Shown: positions 8,106-16,867, counted from the first letter of the stretch. The stretch is DNA of 64,000 nt from Knoellia sp. p5-6-4 (GCF_029222705.1 NZ_JARGZF010000001.1:1670437-1734436); one strand, 5' to 3'. The notes: generated from the letters alone by a model not told the origin. A program made the numbers and translations.

Positions 8106-9739
8106 GCCGCGCCCACCTCCTGCGCCCCACTGCCCGCACCGCCGTCGCGGGCCTGCTCGGGGCAGCCGCCCTCTCCGCTGGGGTCGCCCTCACCGCCACC
8201 TCTGGCTGGCTCATCGTGCGGGCCAGCGAGCGGCCGATCATCCTGACCCTGCTCACCGCGATCGTGGCGGTGCGCACCTTCGGCCTGGCCCGCCCGGTCT
8301 TCCGGTACTGGGAGCGGCTGCTCTCCCACGACGCCGCCCTCGACGACCTGGCCGTGCGCCGCACCGGCGTCTACGAGCGCCTCATCCCCCTGACCCCGGC
8401 CCGCCTCGGCACGCGCGGTCGGGCCGACGTGCTGACCGGGGTGGTCGACGACCTCGAGGACGTGGTCGACGCGCAGGTGCGGGTCACCGTGCCGGTGGTC
8501 GCCACGACGGTCACCGGCGCGCTCACCGCCGCGCTGACCGCGCTGGTCGACCCCCGCGTCGGGTTGGCGGTCACCGGCCTGCTCGTGGTGGCGGCCCTGA
8601 CCGCCTGGCTCGCCTGGCGTCTCGAGGCCCGTTCGCAGGCCGAGCTGCTCGCCGCGCGGGCCGAGGTGTCGCGGGTCAGCGAGCTGGTCGCCCAGCACGC
8701 CGGGGACCTGCAGGCCATCGGGGCCGAGGACACCGCGCTGGGCTGGGTGCGTGAGGCCCACGCCGCGGTCGAGGCAGCCACCCGTCGCCAGAGCCGCGGC
8801 CGTGCCCTCGCCGCGGCCCTGCTGCCCCTCGCGACCGCGGTGGCCACCGTGGTCACCGCCCTCACTGTCGACCCGGCAGCCGTCGGCGCCCCCGTCGCTG
8901 CCCTGCTCGTGCTGGCGCCCTTCGCCCTCGCCGACGTGCTGTCCCCGCTTTCCGACGCGATGCGGGCCCTGGCCCGGGCGCAGGCCAGCGACGCGCGGCT
9001 CCACGACCTGCTCGACCAGGCACCTGCCACCGGCCCCACCGGCGACCGCCTGCCTTCCACGGCCCCGGGACGGGCCCCTCACCTGCGCCTCGTCGACCTC
9101 ACCGCGTCGTGGGACGGGCACCGCACGGCCCTCGCCGCACTGACGCTCGACCTGCCGCCCGGCACCACCTTGGCGGTCACCGGGGCCAACGGCTGCGGCA
9201 AGTCGACCCTGCTGGCGGTGCTGGCCCGCCACCTCGACCCGGCCTCGGGCCGCTACGAGGTGGACGGCGTCGACGTGCGCGAGCTCGACCTCGACGGGCT
9301 GCGGGGCCTGTTCGCCGTGGTCGACGACGAGCCGCACCTGTTCGCCAGCACCGTCCGCGAGAACCTCAGGCTGGCCCGGCCCGAGGCCACGGACGTCGAC
9401 GTGGCGGCCGCGCTCGACGCGGCGGGTCTGCGCGCCTGGCGCCACGCGCTGCACGACGGGCTCGACACCCGCCTCGGTGCGGGTGGCACGGGCGTGAGCG
9501 GTGGGGAGCGGGCCCGGCTGGGCATCGCACGGGCCCTGCTCTCCGGCCGTCCGGTGCTGCTGCTCGACGAGCCGGTGGCGCACCTCGACCACCCCACCGC
9601 CGAGGCCGTGCTGCACGACCTCTTCTCCGCCCGCGCCGGCCGCACCGTCGTGGTGGTCAGCCACCGTCCCGACGGCCTCGACGGGGCGGCGCGCACGCTC
9701 GACCTCGGCGCTGCGACACTGGCTGCGGAAGGCAGGTGA
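8102..9739 (+). CDS. cydC: thiol reductant ABC exporter subunit CydC
   Basis: 545-residue partner of CydD with the same layout. The membrane domain ends near residue 300. It is followed by Walker A GANGCGKST (about 361-369), the signature VSGGE (about 464), Walker B VLLLDEP (about 485) and the H-loop VSHRP. The motif TATSGWLIVRASERP near the N-terminus is typical of CydC. The GTG start overlaps the cydD stop. The BlaI-type gene begins within or just after its stop codon. The two half-transporters presumably form a heterodimer that maintains the redox state outside the membrane for oxidase maturation. Confidence 0.94.
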   Translation: MSRAHLLRPTARTAVAGLLGAAALSAGVALTATSGWLIVRASERPIILTLLTAIVAVRTFGLARPVFRYWERLLSHDAALDDLAVRRTGVYERLIPLTPARLGTRGRADVLTGVVDDLEDVVDAQVRVTVPVVATTVTGALTAALTALVDPRVGLAVTGLLVVAALTAWLAWRLEARSQAELLAARAEVSRVSELVAQHAGDLQAIGAEDTALGWVREAHAAVEAATRRQSRGRALAAALLPLATAVATVVTALTVDPAAVGAPVAALLVLAPFALADVLSPLSDAMRALARAQASDARLHDLLDQAPATGPTGDRLPSTAPGRAPHLRLVDLTASWDGHRTALAALTLDLPPGTTLAVTGANGCGKSTLLAVLARHLDPASGRYEVDGVDVRELDLDGLRGLFAVVDDEPHLFASTVRENLRLARPEATDVDVAAALDAAGLRAWRHALHDGLDTRLGAGGTGVSGGERARLGIARALLSGRPVLLLDEPVAHLDHPTAEAVLHDLFSARAGRTVVVVSHRPDGLDGAARTLDLGAATLAAEGR

Positions 9740-9744
9740 GCGCG

Positions 9745-10167
9745 GTGCCCACGAAGGCGATCAACAGGCTCGGCGACCTCGAGCGCGCGGTCATGGACCA
9801 GGTCTGGGCACTCGGCGAGGCCGGCGAGCCGTCGGTGTCGGTGCGCGAGGTGCACGACGCCCTGCTGCGCAGCCGCGACCTCGCCTACACGACGGTCATG
9901 ACGGTGATGACGCGGCTGGCCGACGCCGGCCTGCTCGTCAAGGAGCGGGCCGGCCGGGCCTACCTGTATGCCGCCGCGGGCACCCGCGAGGAGCTCACCG
10001 CCAGCAGCATGCTGGGGCAGCTGCAGGGCCTGCCGTCGGCCGACCGCCGAGCCGCCATGCTGCACTTCCTCGGCGACGCCACGCCTGAGGAGATCGCCGA
10101 CCTCAAGGCCGCGCTGGCCGAGGTCGAGCAGCGGCACAGCCGGACCAGCGGTGGGGGTCGGCGCTGA
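9745..10167 (+). CDS. BlaI/MecI-family transcriptional repressor
   Basis: 140-residue winged-helix protein of the penicillinase repressor family. The segment RLGDLERAVMDQVWALGE is the N-terminal helix block, SVREVHDALL...LAYTTVMTVMTRLADAGLL is the recognition region, and the C-terminal half forms the dimerisation helices. I chose the GTG at 9745, with AGGTGA five bases upstream. A GTG at 9736 overlapping the cydC stop is the alternative. It is followed at once by an M56 protease, the usual antirepressor partner. No beta-lactamase or penicillin-binding gene is near, and the tandem TACTAC/GTAGTA dyads upstream of cydA are the obvious target. I therefore infer a repressor of the cyd operon. Confidence 0.9.
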   Translation: MPTKAINRLGDLERAVMDQVWALGEAGEPSVSVREVHDALLRSRDLAYTTVMTVMTRLADAGLLVKERAGRAYLYAAAGTREELTASSMLGQLQGLPSADRRAAMLHFLGDATPEEIADLKAALAEVEQRHSRTSGGGRR

Positions 10168-11039
10168 GCCCAGCCGTCGCGGCGGTCGCGCTGGCCGCCC
10201 TCGCCGTGGTGCTGACCGCCGTGGCCCCTCGGGTGATGGCGCGGCAGGAGGTGTTCCGCCGCGCGCCGCGGGCCGCCCTGATCGGCTGGCAGTCCGTGTC
10301 GCTCGCGGCCCTCATCGCTGCGGTGAGCGCCGCGCCGCTTGCCGTGCACGTGCTCGTCCTCGAGGGGTCCGGCTGGGCTCGGTGGGCTGCGGTGCCCGCG
10401 CTGGTCCTCAGCGGGCTCGTGCTCGGCCGGCTGCTGTGGTCCGGCCACCTCGTCGGCACCCGGCTGCGGGCTGCCCGCCGTGAGCACCGGCTCCTCGTCG
10501 ACGCCCTCGGCGAGGCGGTCGACGCGGAGGTGCGCGTGCTCGCGCACCCCACGCCGACGGCATACTGCCTGCCCGGCCTGCGCCGGCGGGTGGTGCTGAC
10601 CGAGGGGACACTGCGCACCCTGCCCGCCGACGAGCTCGACGCGGTGCTCGCCCACGAGCGGGCCCACCTGCGCGAGCGGCACGACCTCGTGCTGGAGTTC
10701 TTCACGGTTCTGCACCAGTCGGCACCCGCTCGCCTGCAGGCGCCCGAGGCGTTGCGCGAGGTGCGGCTGCTGGTGGAGGTGCTCGCCGACCGCGCGGCGA
10801 GGCGCGCTGCCGGGCCGGTGCCGCTGGCCCGAGCCCTGGTGGCCCTCGCCGGGGCGTCGCACCCCGACACGGCCCTGGCCGCCACCGCCGACGTGGGCGC
10901 GACCCGGACCCGGATGGCACTGCTGGCCCAGGACGACGCGCCGCGGTGGCTGGCGCCGGTCGTCTACGCGTTCGCCGCCGGGGTGCTGGCCGCCCCGCTC
11001 GCGCTGGTGGGTCTCGCGCTCGGTTCAATGGGGGCATGA
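10164..11039 (+). CDS. M56 (BlaR1-type) membrane metallopeptidase
   Basis: Membrane zinc protease with HERAH near residue 163 in AVLAHERAHLRERHDL, the HExxH of family M56. Helices are predicted at about 2-22, 40-65 and 75-95, with one at the C-terminus. It has no extracellular penicillin-binding sensor domain, unlike BlaR1, so its signal is unknown. Family members cleave BlaI repressors directly or through a cofactor. The start is uncertain. The first GTG in frame (10206) would delete the first helix, whereas the frame is open back to a CTG at 10164 that overlaps the blaI-type stop (CTGA). I prefer that start because homologues begin with this helix. Confidence 0.85.
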   Translation: MSPAVAAVALAALAVVLTAVAPRVMARQEVFRRAPRAALIGWQSVSLAALIAAVSAAPLAVHVLVLEGSGWARWAAVPALVLSGLVLGRLLWSGHLVGTRLRAARREHRLLVDALGEAVDAEVRVLAHPTPTAYCLPGLRRRVVLTEGTLRTLPADELDAVLAHERAHLRERHDLVLEFFTVLHQSAPARLQAPEALREVRLLVEVLADRAARRAAGPVPLARALVALAGASHPDTALAATADVGATRTRMALLAQDDAPRWLAPVVYAFAAGVLAAPLALVGLALGSMGA

Positions 11040-11599
11040 GCACCGGTTCGAGCCCTGCCCACCACGAGCGTCACGTGCCCTACCGGATCATCGTGGTCTG
11101 CACCGGCAACATCTGCCGTTCGCCGATGGGCGAGTTCATCCTCCGCGAGCTGCTGGCGGAGGCCGGGCTCGGCGACCGGGTGGAGGTGGACTCGGCCGGC
11201 ACCTCCGCGTGGGAGGTCGGCAACCCCGCCGATCGCCGCACGCTCGAGGTGCTGCGGCGCAACGGCCACCCCGACGTCGGCGGCGCCGACCACGTGGCAC
11301 GCCAGTTCGAGCACACCTGGCTCGACGACCGCGACCTGATCCTGGCCGCGGACGCCGGGCACGTCGACGACCTGCGGCGGATGGCCCGCACGCCGGAGCA
11401 GCGCTCCCGGATCCGGCTGTTCCGCGAGTTCGACCCCGAGGCTGTGGCCGCCGGCGAGCTCGACATGGACGACCCCTGGTACGGCGACGGCGCGGCCTTC
11501 GACCAGACCTACGCCGAGGTCACCGCCGCCGCGGCCGGTGTGGTCGAGCACGTGCGCGCCGCGCTGGCCGCCCGTGACGGCGAGGTGACCACCCGCTGA
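11036..11599 (+). CDS. low-molecular-weight protein-tyrosine-phosphatase
   Basis: 187 residues. The N-terminal P-loop VCTGNICRSPMGEF contains the CX5R(S) active site with Cys22. The general acid is Asp146 in MDDPWYG. The length fits the LMW-PTP/arsenate-reductase fold, and the DPWYG motif favours phosphatase over arsenate reductase. The ATG overlaps the stop of the M56 gene (ATGA), which makes it the last gene of the cyd operon. The partner kinase is not visible. An alternative role as an arginine phosphatase of the YwlE type cannot be excluded. Confidence 0.9.
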   Translation: MSTGSSPAHHERHVPYRIIVVCTGNICRSPMGEFILRELLAEAGLGDRVEVDSAGTSAWEVGNPADRRTLEVLRRNGHPDVGGADHVARQFEHTWLDDRDLILAADAGHVDDLRRMARTPEQRSRIRLFREFDPEAVAAGELDMDDPWYGDGAAFDQTYAEVTAAAAGVVEHVRAALAARDGEVTTR

Positions 11600-11649
11600 G
11601 GTGACGCTGCGCGGCCGACGCGGCCAGGCGGCATACCCGCTGGTGCTCC
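11600..11649. other. convergent intergenic gap
   Basis: The gap between the phosphatase and the convergent lipoprotein gene holds one octamer CGGCATAC (about 11630) and a weak long-range GCTGAGG/CCTCAGC pairing around it (11597-11654). I see no convincing terminator. Confidence 0.3.
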
Positions 11650-12078
11650 TCAGCTGAGCGAGCAGCCGAGCTCGGCCAGCAGTTGCTCGTTCTCGTCCGA
11701 CCCGTTGACGACCATCCCACTGTCCGACACCACGGCGAAGTCCAGGTCGTCGTCGCCGTCGATGCGGACGCGGTAGACCGCCGTCGGCTGCCCGTCGCGC
11801 AGGCTGTTGACGTCCGCCCCGCGCGTGACGCCCCGCTCGACCGCCTCACGGTCGATGTCGTAACCGGCTGCCTCCAGGCACTCGCCCAGCCGCTGGCTTC
11901 CGCCGGCGACGGAGACACCGAGCACGAGCGCGGCCGACCTGCGCATCTCGGGTGTCGGCGCCGGACGCACGCACGCCGTCGCACCGGCCAGCGTCGCCAC
12001 GGCGGCCAGCGCGGCGGCGGTGACGCGCACCGTCTCTGCGGTGAGGACACGAACGATCGGCGAAACCCCCCGCTTCAT
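11650..12078 (-). CDS. putative small lipoprotein
   Basis: 142 residues. A positively charged start (MKRG) and a hydrophobic stretch end in LAGATAC, a plausible lipobox with Cys near residue 36, so export and lipid attachment are likely. The mature part is acidic and ends in ELGCSLS. I recognise no domain. It is monocistronic, faces away from purB and has a leaderless-type promoter (TAGCCT six bases before the ATG). The signal region is long for a lipoprotein, so a simple secreted protein or an N-terminal anchor is possible. Confidence 0.65.
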   Translation of the reverse strand: MKRGVSPIVRVLTAETVRVTAAALAAVATLAGATACVRPAPTPEMRRSAALVLGVSVAGGSQRLGECLEAAGYDIDREAVERGVTRGADVNSLRDGQPTAVYRVRIDGDDDLDFAVVSDSGMVVNGSDENEQLLAELGCSLS

Positions 12079-12084
12079 GGGCGA

Positions 12085-12090
12085 AGGCTA
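12085..12090 (-). promoter_or_regulatory. probable -10 element of the lipoprotein gene (leaderless)
   Basis: TAGCCT on the minus strand ends six bases before the ATG at 12078. No Shine-Dalgarno is visible. Confidence 0.45.
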
Positions 12091-12143
12091 GCGACCGTGG
12101 ACGGGTTCCGGAGGGTACGACGCGGTCTGGAAGGATGAACGCC

Positions 12144-13553
12144 ATGGCCTCGCTTGCTGACGCGACTCCCCCCTTCGCCCTCGGCGCCCTGGACGGCCGC
12201 TACCGCAGCGCCGTCGCCCCGCTCGTCGACCACCTCTCCGAGCCGGCGCTCAACCGCGAGCGCGTGCGGGTCGAGGTCGAGTGGCTGATCCATCTCACGA
12301 CCCGCCAGGTCGTGCCCGGCGTGCGGGCCCTCACCGGTGACGAGCAGAAGGCGCTGCGTGCGGTCGTCGACGAGTTCGGGCCCGAGCAGGTCGCCGAGAT
12401 GGGCGAGATCGAGCGGGTCACGCAGCACGACGTCAAGGCCGTCGAGTACTTCCTCAAGCGCCGGCTCACCGACATCGCCCCGGCGCCCGAGGACAAGGGC
12501 CTGGCGGAGCTGATCCACTTCTGCTGCACGTCCGAGGACATCAACAACCTCTCCTACGCGCTGATGGTCAAGGGCGCGGTCGAGCAGGTCTGGCTGCCCA
12601 AGGCGCAGGCGCTGGTCGAGGCGGTCGCCACCATGGCGTCCGACCTGCGCGAGGTGCCGCTGCTGGCGCACACCCACGGCCAGCCGGCCACCCCGACGAC
12701 GATGGGCAAGGAGCTGGCGGTGCTTGCCCACCGGCTCCAGCGTCAGCTGCGGCGCATCGAGGCGGCGGAGTACCTCGGCAAGCTCAACGGCGCGACCGGC
12801 ACGTTCGGTGCCCACCTGGCGGCCGTGCCCGAGGCCGACTGGCCCTCGATCAGCCAGTCCTTCGTCGAGGGCCTCGGTCTGGCCTGGAACCCGCTCACCA
12901 CCCAGATCGAGAGCCACGACTGGCAGGCCGAGCTCTACGCCGACGTCGCGCGCTTCAACCGGGTGCTGCACAACCTCTGCACCGACGTGTGGACCTACAT
13001 CTCGATGGGCTACTTCGCGCAGGTGCGCGGCCAAGGCACCGTCGGTTCGAGCACCATGCCGCACAAGGTCAACCCGATCCGGTTCGAGAACGCCGAGGCC
13101 AACCTCGAGGTCTCCAACGCCCTGCTCGACGTGCTGGGGTCGACGCTGGTGACCTCGCGGCTGCAGCGCGACCTCACCGACTCCTCGATGCAGCGCAACA
13201 TCGGCACTGCCTTCGGCCACTCGCTGCTCGCGCTCGACAACGTCACCCGCGGCCTCGCGGGGCTCGACGCCGTGCCATCGGCGATGGAGGCCGACCTCGA
13301 CGCCAACTGGGAGGTGCTCGGCGAGCCGGTGCAGTCAGCCATGCGCGCGCTCGGCGCCCAGGGTGTGCCCGGGATGGACGAGCCCTACGAGCGGCTCAAG
13401 GAGCTGACCCGCGGCCGCCGCATCACCGGCGACGACCTGCGGGCGTTCATCGCCGGCCTCGGCCTGCCCGACGAGGTCGCCAAACGGCTGTCCGCGATGA
13501 CGCCGGCCACCTACATCGGGGCCGCGCCGCAGCTCGTGGACTACCTGGACTGA
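12144..13553 (+). CDS. purB: adenylosuccinate lyase
   Basis: 469 residues. It cleaves adenylosuccinate to AMP and fumarate, and SAICAR to AICAR, in purine synthesis. The fumarase/aspartase-superfamily signature GSSTMPHKVNPIRFENAE, the CTSEDINN block and the THGQPATPTTMGKE block are intact. It belongs to the longer E. coli-like PurB type. I chose ATG 12144 because GGAAGG (12129-12134) is correctly spaced for it, whereas an in-frame ATG at 12135 is too close. The gene is alone, with a hairpin between it and the convergent cyclase gene. Confidence 0.96.
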   Translation: MASLADATPPFALGALDGRYRSAVAPLVDHLSEPALNRERVRVEVEWLIHLTTRQVVPGVRALTGDEQKALRAVVDEFGPEQVAEMGEIERVTQHDVKAVEYFLKRRLTDIAPAPEDKGLAELIHFCCTSEDINNLSYALMVKGAVEQVWLPKAQALVEAVATMASDLREVPLLAHTHGQPATPTTMGKELAVLAHRLQRQLRRIEAAEYLGKLNGATGTFGAHLAAVPEADWPSISQSFVEGLGLAWNPLTTQIESHDWQAELYADVARFNRVLHNLCTDVWTYISMGYFAQVRGQGTVGSSTMPHKVNPIRFENAEANLEVSNALLDVLGSTLVTSRLQRDLTDSSMQRNIGTAFGHSLLALDNVTRGLAGLDAVPSAMEADLDANWEVLGEPVQSAMRALGAQGVPGMDEPYERLKELTRGRRITGDDLRAFIAGLGLPDEVAKRLSAMTPATYIGAAPQLVDYLD

Positions 13554-13606
13554 CGCGACTCAGCACAGGTCGCTGCCGCAGGGGGATGCAGCAACGTGGG
13601 TCGTCG

Positions 13607-13636
13607 GCAGCAACACCTGCTAGCAGAAGTTGCTGC
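13607..13636. terminator. hairpin between convergent purB and cyclase genes
   Basis: GCAGCAAC (13607-13614) pairs with GTTGCTGC (13629-13636). The loop contains a second small palindrome, CTGCTAGCAG (13617-13626). A further direct copy of GCAGCAAC is at 13588-13595. The position between two convergent genes suggests a bidirectional terminator, although there is no long T-run. Confidence 0.6.
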
Positions 13637-13659
13637 AGGAAAGGGGTCGAGTCGGGTCC

Positions 13660-15057
13660 TCACAGGGAGTGCAGCACGTGGGCCTCGACCGGCTCGGCCC
13701 TGCCCTTGAGCTCGAGCGCGCCGAGCGGCTCGGTCACCGCGCCGGGCAGGCGGGCCAGGGTCTGCGCCCCGATGGCCACCCCGCCGACCGGGGCCTTGGC
13801 CTCCAGCCTCGACGCGACGTTGACGGTGTCACCGATGACGGTGTGGGTGCGCCCACCCCCTGCACCCAGCAGGCTCAGCGACACCTCGCCGCTGTTGACC
13901 CCCACCCGGAAGCGTGGCCAGTCCGGGTGCTCTGCTGCCACGCGGGCGGTGGTGCGCTGCAGGTCGAGGGCGGCGGCCGCGGCACGGCGCGCATGGTCGG
14001 GCTGGTCGCCGCGCCGGTTGAACGTGGCCATGATCGCGTCGCCGATCAACCGGTCTATGTCGCCCCCGTGTGCCTTGACCACGGGTGGGATGGCGACCTC
14101 GAAGTAGGTGTTGAGCATCGCCGTCACCTCCTGCGGGTCATGGGCCTCCGACCAGCTCGTGAAGCCCTGGAGGTCGGCGAACAGGATGCTCATGTCGCGG
14201 CTGCCCGAGACCGTCTGGTCGAGGTAGAGGCCGGCGAACCGCTCCTCGTGCCACTGCTGCTGCGCACCCCACGCGACCAGGCCGAACGCCAGCAGCATGA
14301 GCAGGTGCCACTCCCACCAGCTGAGGTGCCAGGGACGCCCGAACACCAGGACGACCATGGCCTCGGCGAGCAGGACGAACGCCCCCGCCACGGCCACCGG
14401 CATCAGCCCCCCGCGGTGACGCCACAGCGCGACGTAGCGCCAAGCGCTCCACAGGTAGAGCCCGACCGCTGCCACGGCCATGACGACCATGGGTCCGGAG
14501 GCCTGCTCGGGCGCGGTGCGCTGGTCCATCGGCGGCAGCTCCGCGACGGAGAAGACCGCCCAGAGCCCCATGAGCCCGAGCAGCGCCCGGCGCAGCCGCC
14601 TGCCACGCCGCATCGCGCGCACCCCGGCGTCGCCGTCGAAGCGGCCGGTCGAGGCCACCGCGAAGCCGGAGCCGATCGCGATGCCGATCGGCGTCGCGAC
14701 CGTGAAACCGGCGTTGGGCGACTCGAGCAGCACCTTGGGCGTGGCCAGCGCGTGCAGCCCCAGGAAGCCGGCCGCCGACAGGAAGGCGAGCGAGACGAAG
14801 AGCACCCGGGCGTCGCCGCGGCGCTCCGCCGCAACCCCAGTGCCGTAGGCGACGATGGCACTGAGCACGGCGGCACCGAGCACCAGCCAGAAGTGGGCCG
14901 GCTGGTGGCTCCACAGCAGGTCGAGGTGGGGCCACCCCAGCAGCAGGGCGAGGCCGGCCACGGGCAGCAGGAGGGCCAGGGCCGCTGCGACAACGGACAC
15001 GGGGCGCGGTGGGTGGCGCTCGGCTGCCGGTGCGGGCACTGCCGCACCCGAGGCCAT
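13660..15057 (-). CDS. membrane-bound class III adenylate/guanylate cyclase
   Basis: 465 residues. Residues 1-270 form about seven membrane helices without a recognisable sensor domain. The C-terminal catalytic domain has the first metal Asp in ILFADLQGFTSW (about 290), the second in GDAIMATF (about 338), and TVIGDTVNVASRLEA with the Asn and Arg of the transition-state site. All residues expected for activity are present. It makes cAMP or cGMP at the membrane. The ATG overlaps the stop of the upstream receiver/thioredoxin-reductase fusion by one base (TGATG), so the two are co-expressed and probably work in one signalling route. The nucleotide specificity cannot be settled from sequence alone. 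Confidence 0.92.
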   Translation of the reverse strand: MASGAAVPAPAAERHPPRPVSVVAAALALLLPVAGLALLLGWPHLDLLWSHQPAHFWLVLGAAVLSAIVAYGTGVAAERRGDARVLFVSLAFLSAAGFLGLHALATPKVLLESPNAGFTVATPIGIAIGSGFAVASTGRFDGDAGVRAMRRGRRLRRALLGLMGLWAVFSVAELPPMDQRTAPEQASGPMVVMAVAAVGLYLWSAWRYVALWRHRGGLMPVAVAGAFVLLAEAMVVLVFGRPWHLSWWEWHLLMLLAFGLVAWGAQQQWHEERFAGLYLDQTVSGSRDMSILFADLQGFTSWSEAHDPQEVTAMLNTYFEVAIPPVVKAHGGDIDRLIGDAIMATFNRRGDQPDHARRAAAAALDLQRTTARVAAEHPDWPRFRVGVNSGEVSLSLLGAGGGRTHTVIGDTVNVASRLEAKAPVGGVAIGAQTLARLPGAVTEPLGALELKGRAEPVEAHVLHSL

Positions 15058-16772
15058 CAGGGCCCGCCAGCAGGGGCCTTCGCCCGCTGGGCGGCGAGGT
15101 ACTGGTGCAGCTGCGAGACCACCACCGAGCCCTCCCCCACCGCTGAGGCGACCCGTTTCACCGACGAGTGCCGCACGTCGCCGACCGCGAAGAACCCCGG
15201 CAGCGACGTCTCGTAGGGGAAGGGTGCCCGCTCCAGCGGCCACCGCCCGCTGGCGACGACCTCCGAGCCGGCAAGCACGAACCCGCGCTCGTCCCGGGCG
15301 ACCTCCTCGGGCAGCCACCCGGTGTGCGGCTCGGCCCCGATCATGACGAACAGCGCGTCAGCGGGCACGGTGCGCTCCTCACCGGTGGAGCGGCGCCGCA
15401 GCACCAGCTCCTGCAGCCAACCCTCGCCGCCCCCGCCGACCACCTCGGTGTCGAGCTCGACGGTGATGCCGGGGTTGGCCTCGATCTCGTCGACGAGGTA
15501 CTGCGACATGCCCTCGTTCAGGGCCCGGGACCACACGACGAGGCGCACGCCCGCGGCATACCGCTGCAGGTGCAGCACCGCCTGGGCGGCCGAGTTGCCG
15601 CCGCCGAGCACGACGACCTGCAGGCCCGTGAGGGCCTGCGCCTCGGAGACGCTGGCGCCGTAGTAGACCCCTGCCCCGCTGAGCCGCTCGAGCTCGGGGA
15701 TGCCGAGGCGCCGGTAGGCGACTCCCGTGGCCAGCACGACCGTGGAGGCGGTCACCTCGCCGACGTCGGAGATGTGGGCCACGAACGTGCCCTCCCGGCG
15801 GTGCGCGTGCGTCACCTCGCGGGTCAGCAGGAAGTGGGCGCCGAAGACCCAGGCCTGCTGGTAGCCGCGCTGGGCGAGCTCGGCCCCGCTGAGCCCGCGC
15901 GAGAAGCCCAGGTAGTTGCGGATCAGCGAGCTCGAGCCGGCCTGGCCGCCCAAGGCCTCGCGCTCGACGGTGAGGACGCGCAGACCCTCGGAAGAGGCGT
16001 AGACCGAGGCTGCCAGCCCCGCCGGTCCCGCCCCCACGACGAGCACGTCGAAGTCCCGTTCCTCGTCGGGCAGCTCGGTGCGGATGCCCCACGCCTCGCA
16101 GATCTCGGCGTCGGTCGGGTCGAGCAGCACCTTGCCGCCCAGGGCCGGCATCCACACCACCACCGGTCCGCTCGGGCCCTCGGGGTGGCGCATGCCGATC
16201 CGCGCCAGCGCGGCGTTCGCCGCAGCCGTGCCCCGCTCGAGGAACGCGTGCGGGATGCCGTTGCGGGTCAACAGGTTTCGTATGCCGTGGGCGCGTGCCG
16301 CGCGGCGCTCCGCCACGACGATGACCTCCCGCAGGGCGCTGACGACCGTGCGCGACCACTCGTGCACGAACTCGCCCACGGTGCGGTTGAACAGCTCGTC
16401 CTGCTCGGACCACGGCTTGAGCACGTAGTAGTTGATGTCGCCCATCGCCATGGCGCGCAGGATCGCCTCGGCGGTGGGGCGGTCGGACCAGGCCCCCCAC
16501 GGCACCAGCAGGGCGCGCCTGGCGTCGGGGTGCATCGTGCGCACGCGCCCGAGCAGCTCGGCACCGGGCAGGTCCGGCAGCCACTGGTCGGCGAGCACGG
16601 TGGCCACGGGATCCCCGCGCTCTCGCGCGGCCTCGAGCTGGGCGAGCGCCGCCGCGGCCGTCTGCTCACCGCGCACGCGGAAGTCCGCGCCGAAACGGCG
16701 CTGGAGGTGGGCCTCGATCCGTGACAGCGCCTCCGGGTCGGCGTCCACGGCGAGCAGGAGGGGACGGGGCAT
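15057..16772 (-). CDS. receiver domain/thioredoxin-reductase-like flavoprotein fusion
   Basis: 571 residues in two parts. Residues 1-130 are a response-regulator receiver with Asp62 in LADQWLPD and the conserved Lys119 in YVLKPW. From about 240 a thioredoxin-reductase-like FAD/NADPH module follows: VLVVGAGPAGLAAS, EALGGQAGSSS, VVLGGGNSAAQA and FFAVGDVRHSSVKRVA. The redox-active CxxC expected after the YRRLGIPE block is replaced by GVYYGASVSEA (about 368-378). Classical thioredoxin reduction is therefore unlikely, and a role as an NADPH-dependent flavin sensor or electron donor is more plausible. It has a fair SD (CTGGAG) and is coupled to the downstream adenylate cyclase. A partner histidine kinase is not in the window. 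Confidence 0.9.
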   Translation of the reverse strand: MPRPLLLAVDADPEALSRIEAHLQRRFGADFRVRGEQTAAAALAQLEAARERGDPVATVLADQWLPDLPGAELLGRVRTMHPDARRALLVPWGAWSDRPTAEAILRAMAMGDINYYVLKPWSEQDELFNRTVGEFVHEWSRTVVSALREVIVVAERRAARAHGIRNLLTRNGIPHAFLERGTAAANAALARIGMRHPEGPSGPVVVWMPALGGKVLLDPTDAEICEAWGIRTELPDEERDFDVLVVGAGPAGLAASVYASSEGLRVLTVEREALGGQAGSSSLIRNYLGFSRGLSGAELAQRGYQQAWVFGAHFLLTREVTHAHRREGTFVAHISDVGEVTASTVVLATGVAYRRLGIPELERLSGAGVYYGASVSEAQALTGLQVVVLGGGNSAAQAVLHLQRYAAGVRLVVWSRALNEGMSQYLVDEIEANPGITVELDTEVVGGGGEGWLQELVLRRRSTGEERTVPADALFVMIGAEPHTGWLPEEVARDERGFVLAGSEVVASGRWPLERAPFPYETSLPGFFAVGDVRHSSVKRVASAVGEGSVVVSQLHQYLAAQRAKAPAGGP

Positions 16773-16867
16773 GGCGACTCCAGCCGGGGGCAGTGGCTTC
16801 CCGCTCAGGCTAGGTCGGGACCGGCGACGACAGATCCTGCCGATGGCGTAGGCCCCCGTCCTGGTCC

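Noticed and set aside
9745-11039. Beta-lactam resistance (bla/mec) cassette
   Set aside because: BlaI- and M56-type genes are present, but there is no beta-lactamase or PBP2a and the M56 protein has no penicillin-binding sensor. The cyd context explains them better.
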